Below are positions 9,334 through 16,979 of a DNA stretch of 43,307 nucleotides, one piece after another (within the stretch, counting starts at the first letter, position 1; each line of letters opens with the position of its first letter). The notes beneath the pieces were generated by a model. The model was not told the origin of the DNA. It saw nothing but the letters and a program-made list of their open reading frames with translations, and made no database searches. This DNA comes from Phycisphaerales bacterium (GTDB lineage: Bacteria > Planctomycetota > Phycisphaerae > UBA1845 > UTPLA1), in contig JAKSDK010000741.1 of NCBI GenBank assembly GCA_022360095.1, positions 1 through 43,307 of the forward strand, read 5' to 3'. The position numbers and the translations under genes were made by a program.

Positions 9334-9363
9334 ATGCGCTCTGCAGTCATTCGCGCAAATCCC

Positions 9364-9393
9364 AAAGCCCCGGGCTGCCATGCCTGGGGTTTT
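9364..9393. terminator. Bidirectional hairpin terminator after RND pump gene
   Basis: This 12-bp stem includes two G-T pairs: AAAGCCCCGGGC pairs with GCCTGGGGTTTT around a TGCCAT loop. It ends in T's on the plus strand and, because of the flanking A's, also on the minus strand. It lies 30 bp past the pump stop and can serve both the pump operon and the convergent porin operon. Confidence 0.7.
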
Positions 9394-9451
9394 CACGACG
9401 GGTGGAATCCGCCCTACATGGTTCTTATTTGTTCGCGCAACGTGCAGAGAC

Positions 9452-9471
9452 CCCGGGCAAGCATGCCCGGG
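9452..9471. repeat. Second palindrome, related to the 9364-9393 hairpin
   Basis: CCCGGGC pairs perfectly with GCCCGGG around AAGCAT. The core resembles the hairpin 60 bp to the left (CCCCGGGC-N6-GCC.GGG). It lacks a good T tract in either direction, so it may be a second weak terminator or one copy of a dispersed palindromic repeat. The remaining bases between 9334 and 9503 hold nothing else I recognise. Confidence 0.55.
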
Positions 9472-9503
9472 ACTTTGGATTAAACAAGCAGTTCGTCCGA
9501 AGA

Positions 9504-11054
9504 TCAGAACTTAAACGCGTACTGAAAATACAGAAAGTCGGCATCGTCGTCCGGGCCGGTGGAGCGGATGAAGTTGTTTCCCCAGAAATGAGAATAGCCG
9601 AGGAGGATACTTTGATGTACGTCGATCACATATTTGATCGTCAGATCAAGTTCGTTTCCGATGTCGTGTCCCGAACCACCGAGCGGATCGCGCCGTGTGG
9701 GGGCACCGCCGGCGTTGTAAAGCGCGTCGCGCGTGGAGTCGTTCCAGAATGTGTGCCAGGCCAACCGCGTCGTGACCTTTTTGTGCGGCTTGAACGTCAA
9801 ATTCACGTTGGTGGCGAGGATGTTCTGGCGCGCGACGAGGTCGAGAAGGCCGAGGTACTTGTGCCCCAGGGGAAATAGCTGATTAAACGTGTCATGCGTC
9901 CCATCGCCCGGATCATCATCGCCGCTGGCGTAATCAAAGCCGACGCCGATCCGCGGCGTCCATGGAACGTCTCGAAAAGTGAAACCCGAGTCCAACGCAG
10001 CGGACCAGGCATGCACCGTGTCCCCGGCAAACTTGCCCCACTGGCCGGCGAGTTCGCCTTCATAGTCGAACGGCCCCGTCTTGCCGCCGAGTCGCCCGCC
10101 GATCGTATACAGTGACAGATCGCCGGCACGGCCGTTGGCGTTGACCAGATCGCCCGTGTCCCGCAGGGCGAGGAAGTACAAATCGAAGAAATGCCGGGGG
10201 ATGCCTTTGTAGGTTGAATAGAGCCCGTAGAAGTGTTGCTCCTCACGGTATTCGTCCGGCTTTCGGTTCAGTGCTTCCGACAAATCGATGGGAATGGGAC
10301 GGACATAAAACGCATCGATGTCAAATTTCTCGTGCTCGTAAAAGACTTTGACACCGTCGAATCTTCGACGCGTATTGGCCCAATCCAACGGGCTGATGAA
10401 ACGCTGATTGCCATATTGCAATTCCTGGCGACCGAAACGAACGGTCAGCGGAATCTCCTCGCCCAACGGCCTGACATCGAGAAACAGCTGGTGGAAATCC
10501 CACCGATTCTCCTGGATTCCCAGTAGGCGAAGGTCACGATCCTCGATCATGACATTGACACCCTCGAAAAAGATCCTAGCGAGCTTGCGGTAGCGCAAAT
10601 CTGCATGAAGAAAATAGCGATGAAGCAGAAGCGTATCCTGCGACGGATCCGAGGCGCCGAATGCCCGGTCCGTCTCGGCCTCCAGGCGCATCTGGAAGCT
10701 CCCTCCGATGCTGAGCGTCAGATCATCCGTCAGATGAATGTGCTTGATCGGATCGAAGAAGTCTTTTCTGTAACTGCCCTCCGGGCCGTCGAGATAACTA
10801 AAGTCCTCGTCATAGCGAAGGTTGAGGTATTTCGGCCCCGGTAGCGGCTTGGGCTCGGGCGCTTGTGCTTCCTCGATCGGTTGTGTCGGGGACTCCTCAA
10901 CTTCTTCAATCTCAAGTTCATCCATCGATTCCATCATGATGGGTGCTTGCGACGGAGAAGCGTCATCCTGCGCTCGCGCATCCGCGCTCAATGCAGCAAA
11001 GGTGAGCAGCAGTGCAATTCCAGAAAATCGATATATCCTCCGGCGGATTAACAT
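9504..11054 (-). CDS. Outer-membrane porin of the alginate-export/OprD-like type
   Basis: This 516-residue protein begins with a signal peptide (MLIRRRIYRFSGIALLLTFAALSADARAQ). An acidic, proline-rich linker follows to about residue 70 (EEVEESPTQPIEEAQ), then a beta-barrel with alternating aromatic strands (RYFLHADLRYRKLARIFFEG, VRFGRQELQYGNQRF). It ends in the barrel signature FQYAFKF with terminal Phe. This matches the alginate-export-domain porins often seen in planctomycetes. Such porins act as anion or solute channels. As last gene of the nitrate operon it may let nitrate or nitrite through the outer membrane, which is inference. The ATG at 11054 has CGGAG seven bases upstream and lies 19 bp after the small membrane-protein gene, so translational coupling is likely. 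An upstream in-frame start at 11123 would run through that gene. Confidence 0.83.
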   Translation of the reverse strand: MLIRRRIYRFSGIALLLTFAALSADARAQDDASPSQAPIMMESMDELEIEEVEESPTQPIEEAQAPEPKPLPGPKYLNLRYDEDFSYLDGPEGSYRKDFFDPIKHIHLTDDLTLSIGGSFQMRLEAETDRAFGASDPSQDTLLLHRYFLHADLRYRKLARIFFEGVNVMIEDRDLRLLGIQENRWDFHQLFLDVRPLGEEIPLTVRFGRQELQYGNQRFISPLDWANTRRRFDGVKVFYEHEKFDIDAFYVRPIPIDLSEALNRKPDEYREEQHFYGLYSTYKGIPRHFFDLYFLALRDTGDLVNANGRAGDLSLYTIGGRLGGKTGPFDYEGELAGQWGKFAGDTVHAWSAALDSGFTFRDVPWTPRIGVGFDYASGDDDPGDGTHDTFNQLFPLGHKYLGLLDLVARQNILATNVNLTFKPHKKVTTRLAWHTFWNDSTRDALYNAGGAPTRRDPLGGSGHDIGNELDLTIKYVIDVHQSILLGYSHFWGNNFIRSTGPDDDADFLYFQYAFKF

Positions 11055-11073
11055 GCGAGACTCCGGTAGGCGA

Positions 11074-11202
11074 CTACATGGTGATGCCGAACAGATTGAA
11101 CAAAGCCGTGATAATCGAACCAATGACCTGGGTCACGGTGAACTCCAGGACGACAAAAAGACTATCGATGATTCCCTGTATAATCTGCTCACCAATCGAC
11201 AT
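11074..11202 (-). CDS. 42-residue hydrophobic membrane peptide in nitrate operon
   Basis: This small ORF (MSIGEQIIQGIIDSLFVVLE, then FTVTQVIGSIITALFNLFGI and TM) starts with ATG and is preceded by AGGAG at a spacing of seven bases, an excellent ribosome-binding site. It fills the gap between the NapB-like gene and the porin gene, 39 bp after the first and 19 bp before the second. Nearly the whole peptide can form one or two hydrophobic, partly amphipathic helices; there are only two Glu, one Asp and no Lys or Arg. I do not recognise a family. Position and ribosome-binding site argue that it is real. Possible roles are assembly of the porin or a small subunit of the membrane complex; neither is shown. 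Confidence 0.65.
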   Translation of the reverse strand: MSIGEQIIQGIIDSLFVVLEFTVTQVIGSIITALFNLFGITM

Positions 11203-11241
11203 ACGCTATCTCCTATCCATAGGGTTCCATGCAAAAATCGC

Positions 11242-11853
11242 CTAGCGCTCAAACTCGCCTGCCTCAACAACCGGAACGTGACACTGCAAACACCGCAATC
11301 GTTCCGGATGCGTACATCGAATTTCTTCGCGGGCCGCGGGGCCGGTATGGCAGGCCGTGCAGTTTTCGCGCATGAAAACCGGATGCGGCAGGACCGGCGG
11401 GGCATGCTCATTCAGGCGTCGTCCCCGGCGAAGATCCTGCCGCAGTCCCCAAAAGGTGTTTTCGACAAATAATTCCTGCGTCTGCACATAGACGTGGCAT
11501 TGTTCACACCGGCTGAATTTGCCCATTTCCTCGGCTACGTCATGCGGCATCGGCGGAGCAAAACCCATTTCGCCGAATTGGATGCCTGTTTTCGAGTGAC
11601 AGGCGGTACAGGATGCTCCTAGTTTTTCATGAGGGATCACCGGCGGCGCCCCGTCAAACGCACGCCGTTCGGCACGAACCGATGCCAAGGTCTTTTTCCC
11701 GGAAGCGACATACACGTTCGTCGCCTTTTCCGTCGGTTTATCCGCACTGCAACCTTGAGCAGACGACAACGTCACACTCGCTGCCAATGCTGATATTGCC
11801 CTTATGAAAGAAGAGCAGCTTCGATTCAGGCACGTTCGATTCGCACTGCGCAT
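11242..11853 (-). CDS. Tetraheme c-type cytochrome, tandem NapB-like
   Basis: This is probably the electron-transfer subunit to NapA. The 203-residue protein has an N-terminal export signal with a possible lipobox (SAQGC, Cys35) and four CXXCH haem sites at residues 82, 116, 165 and 188. Each half shows the NapB pattern: APPV(I/L)PH, then CTACH, then C.QCHV. NapB normally has two haems, so this looks like two NapB modules in tandem. The export signal suggests location in the periplasm, possibly lipid-anchored. The start at 11853 lies inside the end of napA (28-bp overlap), which implies coupled translation. No NapC or NapM is in the operon, so the likely electron donor is the Rieske/cytochrome b complex encoded upstream. 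Confidence 0.82.
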   Translation of the reverse strand: MRSANRTCLNRSCSSFIRAISALAASVTLSSAQGCSADKPTEKATNVYVASGKKTLASVRAERRAFDGAPPVIPHEKLGASCTACHSKTGIQFGEMGFAPPMPHDVAEEMGKFSRCEQCHVYVQTQELFVENTFWGLRQDLRRGRRLNEHAPPVLPHPVFMRENCTACHTGPAAREEIRCTHPERLRCLQCHVPVVEAGEFER

Positions 11854-14195
11854 TTCTTGTAATCCGGCTCCTTACTGATATTGCACATGGAGTCCAAGGT
11901 AAGGCGGTTGATCAACTTGTGCTCATCAAAAAACGGGACGAACACGGAACCTCTCGGCGGCTTGCCCCGATCGTCAATTCTTACCCGAAGTTTGATTTCG
12001 CCGCGCCGACTGACGACACGGACCCAATCTCTCGGCTTGACACCCAGTCCGCGAGCGTCGGCGCGATTGAGTTCGACAAAGCCGCCGGGCATCGCCTGCT
12101 GAAGCTGTTTGACACGTCGGGTCATCGAACCGGTGTGCCAATGCTCCAGAACACGACCCGTGCAGAGCCAGAACGGATATTCTTCATCGGGTTCTTCGGG
12201 CGGCGGATGATAAGGCCGAATCCAAAAAGCAGCCTTTTCACCATAGCCTTTGGCCTTGTAGAAATGAACGCCCTTCTTCTTTTTCACATACGGATCGTGG
12301 CCGGCGGCGTAGCGATAATCCGTTTCCTTTCCATCGACGACAGGCCACCGCAGACCACGTGTCTCGCGCAACGCGTCGTAACTCGCCAGGTCCTTTCCCG
12401 TGCCGAGTGTGAAGCTGCGATACTCCTCGTACATCGGCTTGTGCCAGTTGTCTTCCGGCCACGGAAACAAGTGCCCCATGCCCATTCGTTTGGCAACCTG
12501 AATGATTTGCCACGTGTCTTCTTTGGCCTCGCCGGGCGGGTCCACCAGCTTGTCCCAGTGTTGTGTACGGCGTTCGGTATTGCCGAACATCCCTTCGCGC
12601 TCGACCCACCCGGCGGCGGGAAGAATCAAGTCGGCAACATCCGTCGTCGGCGTCGGGTAAATATCACTGACGACGATGAATCGTCCGTCGCCGGGCTTGC
12701 GATCGTAACGATGAAGATTCGGCATCGTGACCCACGGGTTCGTCGTTTGTATCCACATGGCCTTCACGTCGCCGCGGCTCAGAGCGCGGAACATATCCAC
12801 GGCGTGGTAGCCCGGCTTGGCGGGAATCGTTCCGGCCGGCAGCCCCCAAATCTTTTCCGCTTTGGCGCGGTGCTCCGGCTTCATCACAACCATGTCGGCC
12901 GGAAGCCGGTTGCAAAGCGTCCCGACTTCACGAACCGTTCCACAGGCTGCCGGTTGACCGGTAATGCTGAACGGATTGTTGCCCGGCCTGCTGATCTTTC
13001 CGGTGATCAGGTGCAGGTTGGTGATAAGGTTGTTCATCCACGTGCCGCGGTAGTGCTGATTGACACCCATGCACCACAGGCTGACGGTACCGCGTTTGGA
13101 GTCGCCGTAGACATTTGCCAGGGCTTCGATCTGTTGCACCGGGACGCCGCTGATTTCACTGACCTTCTTTGGCGTGTAGTCCTGTAGAAACGTTTCGAGT
13201 TCTTCGAGGGACGATTCCCGGCCCTTGTCTTTGAATGTGTAGCGTTCGGCCTGGTCTCCGAAACAGCCGTAGCCGATTTGATCCAAATCTTCGATCCCGC
13301 GTTTGAAGACGAGATTCTCCTCGATAAACGATCGGTCGATCCTGTTCTGTTTGACCAAAAGGTGAAGAATGCCGTTGGCGATGGCCAAATCGGAACCGGG
13401 GCGGAACTCGATGTAGACGTCCGCGTAGTCGCTGGTCGGTGTACGACGGGTACCGAGATCGATGATTCGGACGCCGGGGTTCTTTCGCTTGTTTTCCAGC
13501 ATTCGGCTGAACAACACCGGATGCATCTCCGCGGCGTTGTGGCCCCAAAGCACAAAGTCATCGCCGAACTCGAAATCTTCGTAGCACCCCATCGGCTCGT
13601 CGCTTTGAAACTGCGTCACGAAACCCATCACCGCGCTGGCCATGCAAAGCCGTGCATTCGGTTCAAGGTTGTTGCTGCGCATCCCGCCCTTGACCCATTT
13701 GAGCGCGGCATAGCCGTCGAAGATCGTCCATTGGCCGGACCCGTACATGGCGACGGCCTCAGGTCCTTGTTTATCAAGCGTTTCTTTGAACTTCGCCGCA
13801 ACGAGGTCCAGCGCCTCATCCCAGGAAACGCGCTTGAGGGTCCCGTCAGGCATACGCCGTTGCGGGTAGAGCAGACGGTCCTTCCCATAGAGCATGGCGG
13901 GCAAATGATAGCCCTTGACGCAGAGCAGCCCGTTGTTGACCGGGCTCGCCGTATCGCCCCGAACAGCGACGATCTTGCCGTCATGAACGCCCACTTCAAC
14001 GCCGCATCCGGTGCCGCAATAACGGCACGGCGCTTTGCCCCAATCAAGGTCCGACGGAGACAGTCCCCCGTTCTGAGCGGATGCAATTTGCTCGGCTCGT
14101 CGTTTGTCATCGCAGGAGAAAGCGACCACGCCGCATGCGCCGGCCCCCGTTGTCCCCAGAACCTTCAGGAAATCCCTTCGATCCAGATTGCTCAT
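11826..14195 (-). CDS. napA: Periplasmic nitrate reductase catalytic subunit NapA
   Basis: This molybdopterin enzyme reduces nitrate to nitrite. The 789-residue protein starts with a Tat signal (DRRDFLKVLGTTGAGACGVV), so it is exported folded. The [4Fe-4S] cluster ligands are Cys57, Cys60, Cys64 and Cys92 (CRYCGTGC...LLCVKGY). The Mo ligand is expected to be Cys184 in NLEPNARLCMASAVMGFV, which resembles the NapA consensus. The C-terminal CTGRVLEHWHTGSMTRRV segment is also NapA-like. Length is within the family range. The start has the cupin gene ending six bases upstream. Chaperone NapD, ferredoxins NapF/G/H and NapC are missing nearby. A closely related formate dehydrogenase is less likely because the ligand is Cys and the flanking residues are those of NapA. 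Confidence 0.93.
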   Translation of the reverse strand: MSNLDRRDFLKVLGTTGAGACGVVAFSCDDKRRAEQIASAQNGGLSPSDLDWGKAPCRYCGTGCGVEVGVHDGKIVAVRGDTASPVNNGLLCVKGYHLPAMLYGKDRLLYPQRRMPDGTLKRVSWDEALDLVAAKFKETLDKQGPEAVAMYGSGQWTIFDGYAALKWVKGGMRSNNLEPNARLCMASAVMGFVTQFQSDEPMGCYEDFEFGDDFVLWGHNAAEMHPVLFSRMLENKRKNPGVRIIDLGTRRTPTSDYADVYIEFRPGSDLAIANGILHLLVKQNRIDRSFIEENLVFKRGIEDLDQIGYGCFGDQAERYTFKDKGRESSLEELETFLQDYTPKKVSEISGVPVQQIEALANVYGDSKRGTVSLWCMGVNQHYRGTWMNNLITNLHLITGKISRPGNNPFSITGQPAACGTVREVGTLCNRLPADMVVMKPEHRAKAEKIWGLPAGTIPAKPGYHAVDMFRALSRGDVKAMWIQTTNPWVTMPNLHRYDRKPGDGRFIVVSDIYPTPTTDVADLILPAAGWVEREGMFGNTERRTQHWDKLVDPPGEAKEDTWQIIQVAKRMGMGHLFPWPEDNWHKPMYEEYRSFTLGTGKDLASYDALRETRGLRWPVVDGKETDYRYAAGHDPYVKKKKGVHFYKAKGYGEKAAFWIRPYHPPPEEPDEEYPFWLCTGRVLEHWHTGSMTRRVKQLQQAMPGGFVELNRADARGLGVKPRDWVRVVSRRGEIKLRVRIDDRGKPPRGSVFVPFFDEHKLINRLTLDSMCNISKEPDYKKCAVRIERA

Positions 14196-14201
14196 CGGCG
14201 T

Positions 14202-14558
14202 TCAGCCTCCGTTCTTGCCTTGATCAGAGTGTTTGATCAAGAGCAATAGCATTTTGACCGGTGTCAGCGCGTGAATGCCGTGGCACATCTGCGCCGGCAT
14301 ATGAACCCAGGCGCCGCTTCGAACCTCCATCGTCTCGTGCCCAAGCGTGAGCCGGGCCGAGCCCTCCAGAAAATGCAGCACCGCAGGCGTCGATGCCGTG
14401 TGCTCGGACAGTTCCTGGCCTTTTGAGAACGTGAACAGGACTGTTTTCAGGTGATCGCCATCGAAGACCGTGCGCGTCAGAATTCCGTCCTGAGGAATCT
14501 CCTGATGCTTCGCCAAATCCTGAACGAGCGTATAGGTCGCGCCTTCAACAGTATTCAT
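14202..14558 (-). CDS. Cupin-domain protein in nitrate operon
   Basis: This 118-residue single-domain cupin has its two motifs at about residues 50-68 (ELSEHTASTPAVLHFLEGSA) and 85-100 (GAWVHMPAQMCHGIHAL), giving several histidines that could hold a metal. There is no signal peptide, so it is probably cytoplasmic. The ATG at 14558 overlaps the stop of the methyltransferase gene (ATGA), and napA follows six bases after its stop. Such small cupins act as sensors, isomerases or dioxygenases; the function here is unknown. The conserved pairing with a methyltransferase in a respiratory operon may mean a role in cofactor or quinone modification, or in responding to reactive nitrogen. That is speculation. 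Confidence 0.78.
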   Translation of the reverse strand: MNTVEGATYTLVQDLAKHQEIPQDGILTRTVFDGDHLKTVLFTFSKGQELSEHTASTPAVLHFLEGSARLTLGHETMEVRSGAWVHMPAQMCHGIHALTPVKMLLLLIKHSDQGKNGG

Positions 14559-15361
14559 CGTTTTCGTCCCACCAACATGATGGCCACCATGTGATCCTGA
14601 AACTTCCGAAACACTCGCCGCATGGCCATGACGCGTTTTCTCGCTTCGGGGTGACGCGCCACATTCCACGCAAATCGAAGTGCCCGACCGATGCCTTCGT
14701 CTTGGATCAAGCGCCTGGGCTCAAGGAGTCGCATCGGCGAAATCGCCTCGGCGCAAACTTCCATACCGAATAATTCAAAATGACCGATCCAGCCGGTCTT
14801 GGTCAGCGGAACCACACGGTGGCGAATCGCTCCTGAAAGCTCGCGCGCAATGCGATCCCTCACGGCACCGTCGAGGTCGTCCGGAGACAGCGCGATTTCG
14901 TGAATGCCGTAGTGTCCGCCCGGCCTGAGCAAGCGGGCTGCTTCGGACATGATTCTGCGCTTCTGTTCCGGCGATTGCATTGTGAGCATGGCCTCGCCGT
15001 ACACCACCGTTGCGCTATGACCCGGTAGCCCTGTATCATCCGCGCTGGAAACGATGCATTCCTGATCGCATCCTCCGAGGTTTTCCCGGACGATATGGGC
15101 CGCGGCTTCGTCTCGCTCGACACCGATGTACGATTTCGGCCCGCGTTCCAGCGCGAGCTTTGCGGTGATGCCCAGGCCGGGCGCAAATTCAATGACGTCG
15201 TCCGCGGCACCGATCCCCAGGGCATCGATCAATTTCCGAGTCAACTCCATTCCACCGGGGCGCAGAACCTTTTTCCCCAATCGGGCAAGTAACCAATGGC
15301 CCGGCATTTTGGCCGTTCTGGCGTGTTCTCCAGACTGTCTTGTTTCAAGGACTGGTGGCAT
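14555..15361 (-). CDS. Class I SAM-dependent methyltransferase
   Basis: This 268-residue protein has the Rossmann methyltransferase motifs. Motif I is VIEFAPGLGITAKLAL, an acidic residue closes strand 2 in YIGVERDE, and a post-motif LLRPGGHYGIHEIAL is typical of UbiE/small-molecule methyltransferases. No signal peptide is seen. The ATG at 15361 overlaps the end of the octaheme cytochrome gene by 17 bp; a longer start at 15427 would extend further into it. The cupin gene follows with a four-base overlap. The substrate is not evident. In this setting quinone methylation, thiol methylation or detoxification are possible, none demonstrated. Placement between two respiratory enzymes and the tight overlaps suggest it is needed for the same process. 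Confidence 0.82.
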   Translation of the reverse strand: MPPVLETRQSGEHARTAKMPGHWLLARLGKKVLRPGGMELTRKLIDALGIGAADDVIEFAPGLGITAKLALERGPKSYIGVERDEAAAHIVRENLGGCDQECIVSSADDTGLPGHSATVVYGEAMLTMQSPEQKRRIMSEAARLLRPGGHYGIHEIALSPDDLDGAVRDRIARELSGAIRHRVVPLTKTGWIGHFELFGMEVCAEAISPMRLLEPRRLIQDEGIGRALRFAWNVARHPEARKRVMAMRRVFRKFQDHMVAIMLVGRKR

Positions 15362-16967
15362 ATCGAAGCTTCTGCTCCATCTTTTCTTGGGTGATCCAAC
15401 GATGTTCGGGACGAGCGAGGATCTCATCGATCACTTCATTGATTCTCTTGGCCTGCGTGACTTTGCCCTCCTCTGCGGCATGTTTGGCGATCTCACGGGC
15501 CTGAGGGATCAGCTCCTGATAAAACCGTTCCGCCACCTCGAACATGCCGTGCCAATGCGTATAGTCCGGCGCCATCATGGCGGCGCCGTGTCGCGCTCGA
15601 CGGCCCTCGTGGTGCCAAAGGTAGAACCAGGTCCACTCGATCTCTTCATCAAACTGGGCCTGTGTGATCAGGCCGTTCTTGCGGAGCGCCGCCATGATCT
15701 TCTGGCCCGGTTTGGCAAACTTCTCGTTATAGAGAACAACCAGATCGTCATATTGCTGATAGAACGAATTGACGTAATCCGGCGTATGACAATGCAGGCA
15801 AACATCCTTCATGTTGTTCCGCTTTTCCTCCGCGCTGAAAGCGACGAGTCCCCGGCGTTTCTCGGGATCTTTCTCCTTGACAACCTTACCGTTGATGTCG
15901 GTATCCAGGACGAGACTGACCGGTGGACGATTCGTCCACGAAATTCGCTCGCCGGGGTTGTGCGTCACCTTGCCGCCGTTGCGCGAGTGACCGGACATAT
16001 GGCAGGTTGCACACGTCGGTGCGGCAGAGTAGTCCTCACCAAGCACCCAATGCGGTGAATCCAGGTTCAGCTGATCGCGCAAGTCGCGGTAAGCGATGCC
16101 GTGCTTGGATTCCTCGTAGATCTCCTTCTGGGGATGGTCGGGACCGAGGTGGCATTTGCCGCAGTTTTCAGGCTGGCGAGCGCGACGTGGCGAAAAGTCG
16201 TGACGGCTGTGGCAGGCTGAGCAGGAACCGAGCGAGCCGTCGAGATTGAGACGTCCGATGCCGGTGTTCGGCCACGTTCCCGGATGAAAAAGCGGTTTGC
16301 CTTGATCGTCCTTGACGACCTTGGCCAGCGCATCGAGATTCGTCGGTTTTCCCTTGGAATCCGGTTCGAGATCGTCCACGGTGATCATCCCGCCGTCCGT
16401 GGACTGCAACCCCACTTTGCTGCCGTGGCATTGCATGCAACCCAGAAAAGCGCTGGCCATGCCGTTCACCATCCTCACTTCCGGTTTGCCCGGGGTGGGC
16501 GAGTGCGGATTAAAGGGCATCCGGGAACCCTCCACCGTCTCAGCGAGAAAGTTATCCAGCGATGCGAGAATATTTCCTCCCGCTGCGTGATGGCTGCGCG
16601 CGAATTCATCGGCCTCCTGCGGATGACATCTTGCACAGTCGTTGGGAGTCACAACCGTGGCGATATGAACTCCGTAATGATTGAATCCATCGGCGTCACC
16701 TTCGTCCGCGTGATGACATTCCACACAGGCCACGCCTTTGGCCGCATGGGTGCTGTTACGCCAATGCGCGACGATGCCGGGCGAAGATTCCGCGTGACAG
16801 GTGATGCAGTCGTGACTGCTCTCAGGGACAATGGTCAATAACGTGGACATGGGCATCTCTTTCGGAGTGAGCCCTTTCCTCGTTTCCATCTCCGCGATCA
16901 TGATCAGTGCAACGCACAGGGCGACGCCCAGGACGAAGACGACAATTCGTTTGGTGTTGAGCGACAT
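15345..16967 (-). CDS. Octaheme cytochrome c of hydroxylamine-oxidoreductase-like family
   Basis: The 540-residue protein has one N-terminal membrane helix (residues 8-25) and eight CXXCH sites beginning at Cys54, 81, 111, 177, 249, 269, 319 and 390. The haem spacing and the C-terminal stretch YQQYDDLVVLYNEKFAKPG ... HHEGRRARHGAAMM.PDYTHWHG are those of HAO-like octaheme proteins. The family includes hydroxylamine and hydrazine oxidising enzymes, which have a Tyr crosslinked to the catalytic haem, and reductive members that turn nitrite into ammonium and lack that Tyr. Tyr469 in DYTHWHG is a candidate, but only an alignment can decide. Lying twelve bases after cytochrome b and in the same operon as NapA, it probably acts on nitrite or hydroxylamine in the periplasm. 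Confidence 0.85.
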   Translation of the reverse strand: MSLNTKRIVVFVLGVALCVALIMIAEMETRKGLTPKEMPMSTLLTIVPESSHDCITCHAESSPGIVAHWRNSTHAAKGVACVECHHADEGDADGFNHYGVHIATVVTPNDCARCHPQEADEFARSHHAAGGNILASLDNFLAETVEGSRMPFNPHSPTPGKPEVRMVNGMASAFLGCMQCHGSKVGLQSTDGGMITVDDLEPDSKGKPTNLDALAKVVKDDQGKPLFHPGTWPNTGIGRLNLDGSLGSCSACHSRHDFSPRRARQPENCGKCHLGPDHPQKEIYEESKHGIAYRDLRDQLNLDSPHWVLGEDYSAAPTCATCHMSGHSRNGGKVTHNPGERISWTNRPPVSLVLDTDINGKVVKEKDPEKRRGLVAFSAEEKRNNMKDVCLHCHTPDYVNSFYQQYDDLVVLYNEKFAKPGQKIMAALRKNGLITQAQFDEEIEWTWFYLWHHEGRRARHGAAMMAPDYTHWHGMFEVAERFYQELIPQAREIAKHAAEEGKVTQAKRINEVIDEILARPEHRWITQEKMEQKLRYATSP

Positions 16968-16979
16968 GAATACGTTTCC

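Noticed and set aside
11919..13187. 422-residue open frame on the plus strand, antisense to napA
   Set aside because: Arg/His-rich translation without recognisable motifs; it mirrors the codon bias of napA, which has full NapA signatures.
11826..14195. Formate dehydrogenase or assimilatory nitrate reductase
   Set aside because: The NLEPNARLCMASAV Mo-site region, Tat signal and neighbouring NapB-like cytochrome point to NapA.
13278..14249. 323-residue frame antisense to the napA N-terminus
   Set aside because: The opposite strand encodes the Tat signal and cluster cysteines of NapA; this frame has none of its own features.
15126..16058. 310-residue frame antisense to the methyltransferase and octaheme genes
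   Set aside because: It spans two real genes on the other strand and shows no motif.
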